Below are positions 62,453 to 64,000 of a stretch of 64,000 bases of DNA, in pieces. The DNA comes from Sphingopyxis sp. QXT-31 (GTDB lineage Bacteria > Pseudomonadota > Alphaproteobacteria > Sphingomonadales > Sphingomonadaceae). The notes below the pieces were generated by a model. That model made no database searches, had not been told where the DNA came from, and worked only from the letters and a program-made list of their open reading frames with translations. The stretch spans positions 186,001 to 250,000 of the forward strand of contig NZ_CP019449.1 in NCBI RefSeq assembly GCF_001984035.1. The letters are read 5' to 3'. Each line of letters opens with the position of its first letter. Position 1 is the stretch's first letter. A program made the translations under genes and the position numbers.

Positions 62453-62648
62453 CCGTTTGTCCTGAGCTTGTCGAAGGACCGTCCTTTTCTTCGACGCTGG
62501 AAAGAAAGAACAGCCCTTCGACAAGCTCAGGGCAAACGGTTCATATTTTGCGACGATGCTCTAGAAAAACCCGTTTGCATCGAGCGCAGTCGAGATGCCT
62601 CGATGGCGTGCACCCCATGGGTGTCTCGACTTCGCTCGACACGAACGG
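62453..62648. repeat. Two adjacent inverted-repeat units
   Basis: Unit one pairs 62453-62479 with 62513-62539 (27-base arms, two mismatches; core CCTGAGCTTGTCGAAGG). Unit two pairs 62571-62598 with 62621-62648 (28-base arms, about six mismatches; core TCGAGCG/CGCTCGA). All four arms carry CCGTTTG/CCGTTCG at the outer end, so the units share ends. No gene lies within. I recall the core of unit one as very common in sphingomonad genomes. Confidence 0.8.
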
Positions 62649-62671
62649 GATTTGAGGTGGGTTCGCTGCTA

Positions 62672-63085
62672 TTAGCTCTCCACCCCCTTTGCCTTCCCCC
62701 ACGCCCTAGCGGCGGTGTAGCCGAGATAGCCGGTGCCGAAGAGCGCGTAGAGCGGTTCGGGGATGCCGGCGAGATAGGCGTTCATGCCCTCGGCGATGCC
62801 GCGCGCCATGTCGGGGCGCGCCGCGGCGATCAGCCCCATCGGGATCGCCCACAGCAAGAGCGCGTACATGACGTAGAGGAAGCTCGGCCGCGCGCGGCTG
62901 GTCCAGGGGTCGGCGCTGTTCGCCTCGGCGACGATCGCCGCCATGCGCGTCCTGATCGCTTCCATCTCCTGGCTGCCCTCAAGCTTCAGCAGTTCGAGCT
63001 TGGCGCGGTCGCGCGCTTCGGGGTCGGGGATGATCTTGTCGATCAGCTTGGCGACGGGGCCGATCAGCCCTTCGATGATGCTCAT
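62672..63085 (-). CDS. Phage/GTA-type holin (3TM family)
   Basis: A 137-residue protein. The N-terminus (SIIEGLIGPVAKLIDKIIPDPE) and a charged helix (ARDRAKLELLKLEGSQEMEAI) lead to hydrophobic segments (PSFLYVMYALLLWAIPMGLIA, YLAGIPEPLYALFGTGYLGYTAARAW). This matches the pattern of the 3TM holins used by alphaproteobacterial gene transfer agents and phages. GAGGAGCATCGAA provides a strong ribosome-binding site for the ATG at 63085, preferred over one at 63106. The endolysin gene lies 53 bases upstream on the same strand. Confidence 0.8.
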   Translation of the reverse strand: MSIIEGLIGPVAKLIDKIIPDPEARDRAKLELLKLEGSQEMEAIRTRMAAIVAEANSADPWTSRARPSFLYVMYALLLWAIPMGLIAAARPDMARGIAEGMNAYLAGIPEPLYALFGTGYLGYTAARAWGKAKGVES

Positions 63086-63138
63086 TTCGATGCTCCTCGG
63101 TTTCAAAGTTCAGGAAAGTTCAGCCCAATGACGCGTCT

Positions 63139-63714
63139 TCACGCGTGGCCCTGTCCGATGCGGTTCGCGAGCCAGCCGTAGAGGAACGCCTCCTGGCTCG
63201 GGCGGCGTTCGGCGAGTGCGATATAGCGCTCGCCCTGCAGCGCCTCGATCGCGCGCAGCAGCACCGTTTCGCCTCCGGCGCCGCGCACGCGGAGGAAGGC
63301 GTCGAGCGCGGCGAGGGTGCGCGGGCCGATCTCGCGGTCGACCGCGATATCGGGATAGTCGCGCGCGGCGCGGTTGAGCGCGTTGAGCGCGCGCTGGAGG
63401 AAGCCGGTCGCGGTGCCGCTGCCCATATTGACGCCGGTGTCGAAGAGTTCGGCGGCAATGGCGGGCGCGCGGCGCGCGACGCGGTCGAAGCCGGGGCGCT
63501 GCCAATAGAGGCGGCGGTAGATCGCCGCCGCGGCCTCGCGCGGCAGGTCGCGCATCGCGCCGCCATAGCCCTCGGCGCGGGCGACCGCCTGGGTGATGCC
63601 CCAGCAGGTTGGGCCGCCGCGGTCGGCGGGGTGGTTTACATAGCGGCCTTCGCGGTCGATGACGGCTTCGATCAGCGCGTCGGCTTCGAGCTCGGATGGG
63701 TGGGGTCTGGGCAT
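63139..63714 (-). CDS. GH108 endolysin (N-acetylmuramidase)
   Basis: A 191-residue peptidoglycan hydrolase. The GH108 N-terminal domain has VIDREGRYVNHPADRGGPTCWGIT with the expected catalytic Glu22. A C-terminal peptidoglycan-binding-like domain follows (ELFDTGVNMGSGTATGFLQRALN, DREIGPRTLAALDAFL). There is no Sec signal peptide, so it depends on the holin downstream for access to the wall. MPRPHPSELEAD was chosen as start over an in-frame ATG 14 codons upstream. Confidence 0.87.
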   Translation of the reverse strand: MPRPHPSELEADALIEAVIDREGRYVNHPADRGGPTCWGITQAVARAEGYGGAMRDLPREAAAAIYRRLYWQRPGFDRVARRAPAIAAELFDTGVNMGSGTATGFLQRALNALNRAARDYPDIAVDREIGPRTLAALDAFLRVRGAGGETVLLRAIEALQGERYIALAERRPSQEAFLYGWLANRIGQGHA

Positions 63715-63786
63715 GATTCGCGTCTCCGGTTGGTTGATTCGGCTATAATGAACCATATGGGTGTTTTTTAGGAAAGGCTTTTCTCC

Positions 63787-64000
63787 ATGCGCGCATTATT
63801 GGTCGGCGAATTGGCGGAAAACCACGGCGGTTGCGCGCTGGTCGACTTGCCCGTTCCCGAGCCGGGGCCGGGCGCGGTGCGCGTGCGCGTGCGCGCGGCG
63901 GGGGTCAATTTCCCCGACCTGTTGATGACGCGCGGCGCCTATCAGCTGAAACCCGAGCTACCCTTCATGCCGGGGCTGGAGTTTGCGGGTGAGGTCGACG
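63787..64000 (+). CDS. Quinone oxidoreductase/zinc-type alcohol dehydrogenase-like protein, N-terminal part
   Basis: Seventy-one codons before the window ends. MRALLVGELAENHGG, VPEPGPGAVRVRVRAAGVNFPDLLMTRGAYQ and PFMPGLEFAGEV are the GroES-like start of NADPH:quinone oxidoreductases of the MDR family. AVNFPD/VNFPD favours the quinone reductase branch. The nucleotide-binding half is outside the window. It diverges from the endolysin across 72 bases. Confidence 0.85.
   Translation, partial: MRALLVGELAENHGGCALVDLPVPEPGPGAVRVRVRAAGVNFPDLLMTRGAYQLKPELPFMPGLEFAGEVD

Noticed and set aside
62408..62671. CRISPR-like array
   Set aside because: The repeats are inverted pairs with unequal spacing and no spacers.

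Overview
The window is a 64 kb stretch of GC-rich chromosome with dense, mostly overlapping or tightly spaced genes. Gene order and content point to an alphaproteobacterium of the order Sphingomonadales, most likely a Sphingopyxis or close relative. The supporting signs are lptD-surA-pdxA-rsmA next to pepA-holC-ndk, a CckA/ChpT phosphorelay, an alphaproteobacterial GTTC-N7-GTTC LexA box before recA, RpoH with its family box, and intergenic inverted repeats that I recall as common in sphingomonads. The genus is an inference from memory; the class follows from the genes themselves.

Layout. 1-3.5 kb: start of an acyl-CoA dehydrogenase diverging from guaB, then a hairpin repeat and rsmB. 3.5-12.3 kb: a TPR protein converging on the lptD-surA-pdxA-rsmA envelope/rRNA operon, then pepA, holC and ndk with a clear terminator. 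12.3-15.2 kb: purM and purN, with PurN fused to a YjbR/MmcQ domain, followed by a lipoprotein. 15.3-22 kb: DUF2066-like protein, hdaA, ppk1 and ppx as one overlapping run, meeting rnd tail to tail. 22-29.7 kb: a FAD oxidase, aspS, a hydrolase, a secreted cysteine-rich TPR protein, ppk2 and a J-domain protein. 29.7-34.7 kb: mtgA, an M23 peptidase, a membrane LytTR regulator, rpoH and rluD. 34.8-41.4 kb: a lone phage-type gene, chpT and an orphan cheA-cheW-cheY-cheB-cheR cluster. 41.4-45.8 kb: an AmpD-type amidase, the RNase P RNA, a 51-residue membrane protein, a caspase-like Sel1 protein and greB. 45.9-50 kb: lytic transglycosylase, dapA, smpB and a DUF2062 protein. 50-56.2 kb: M13 peptidase, cckA, a single-domain receiver and recA. 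56.3-62.4 kb: an arginase-fold enzyme, a GST, two secreted proteins, alaS and an SRPBCC protein. 62.4-64 kb: repeats, a holin/endolysin pair of the type that serves gene transfer agents, and the start of a quinone oxidoreductase.

Themes. Much of the window is housekeeping: GMP and purine synthesis, outer-membrane assembly, translation and ribosome maturation, stress sigma factor, recombination. Overlaid on it are regulatory and accessory elements. Two parts of the CckA-ChpT-CtrA phosphorelay lie 17 kb apart. A chemosensory cluster carries no receptor or flagellar gene and lies behind a possible CtrA site. Two polyphosphate kinase families and an exopolyphosphatase lie within 11.5 kb. A two-gene lysis cassette lies near the right edge. 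I saw no insertion sequence, CRISPR array or rRNA gene, and noticed no tRNA gene by eye. No gap above 300 bases lacks a described feature.
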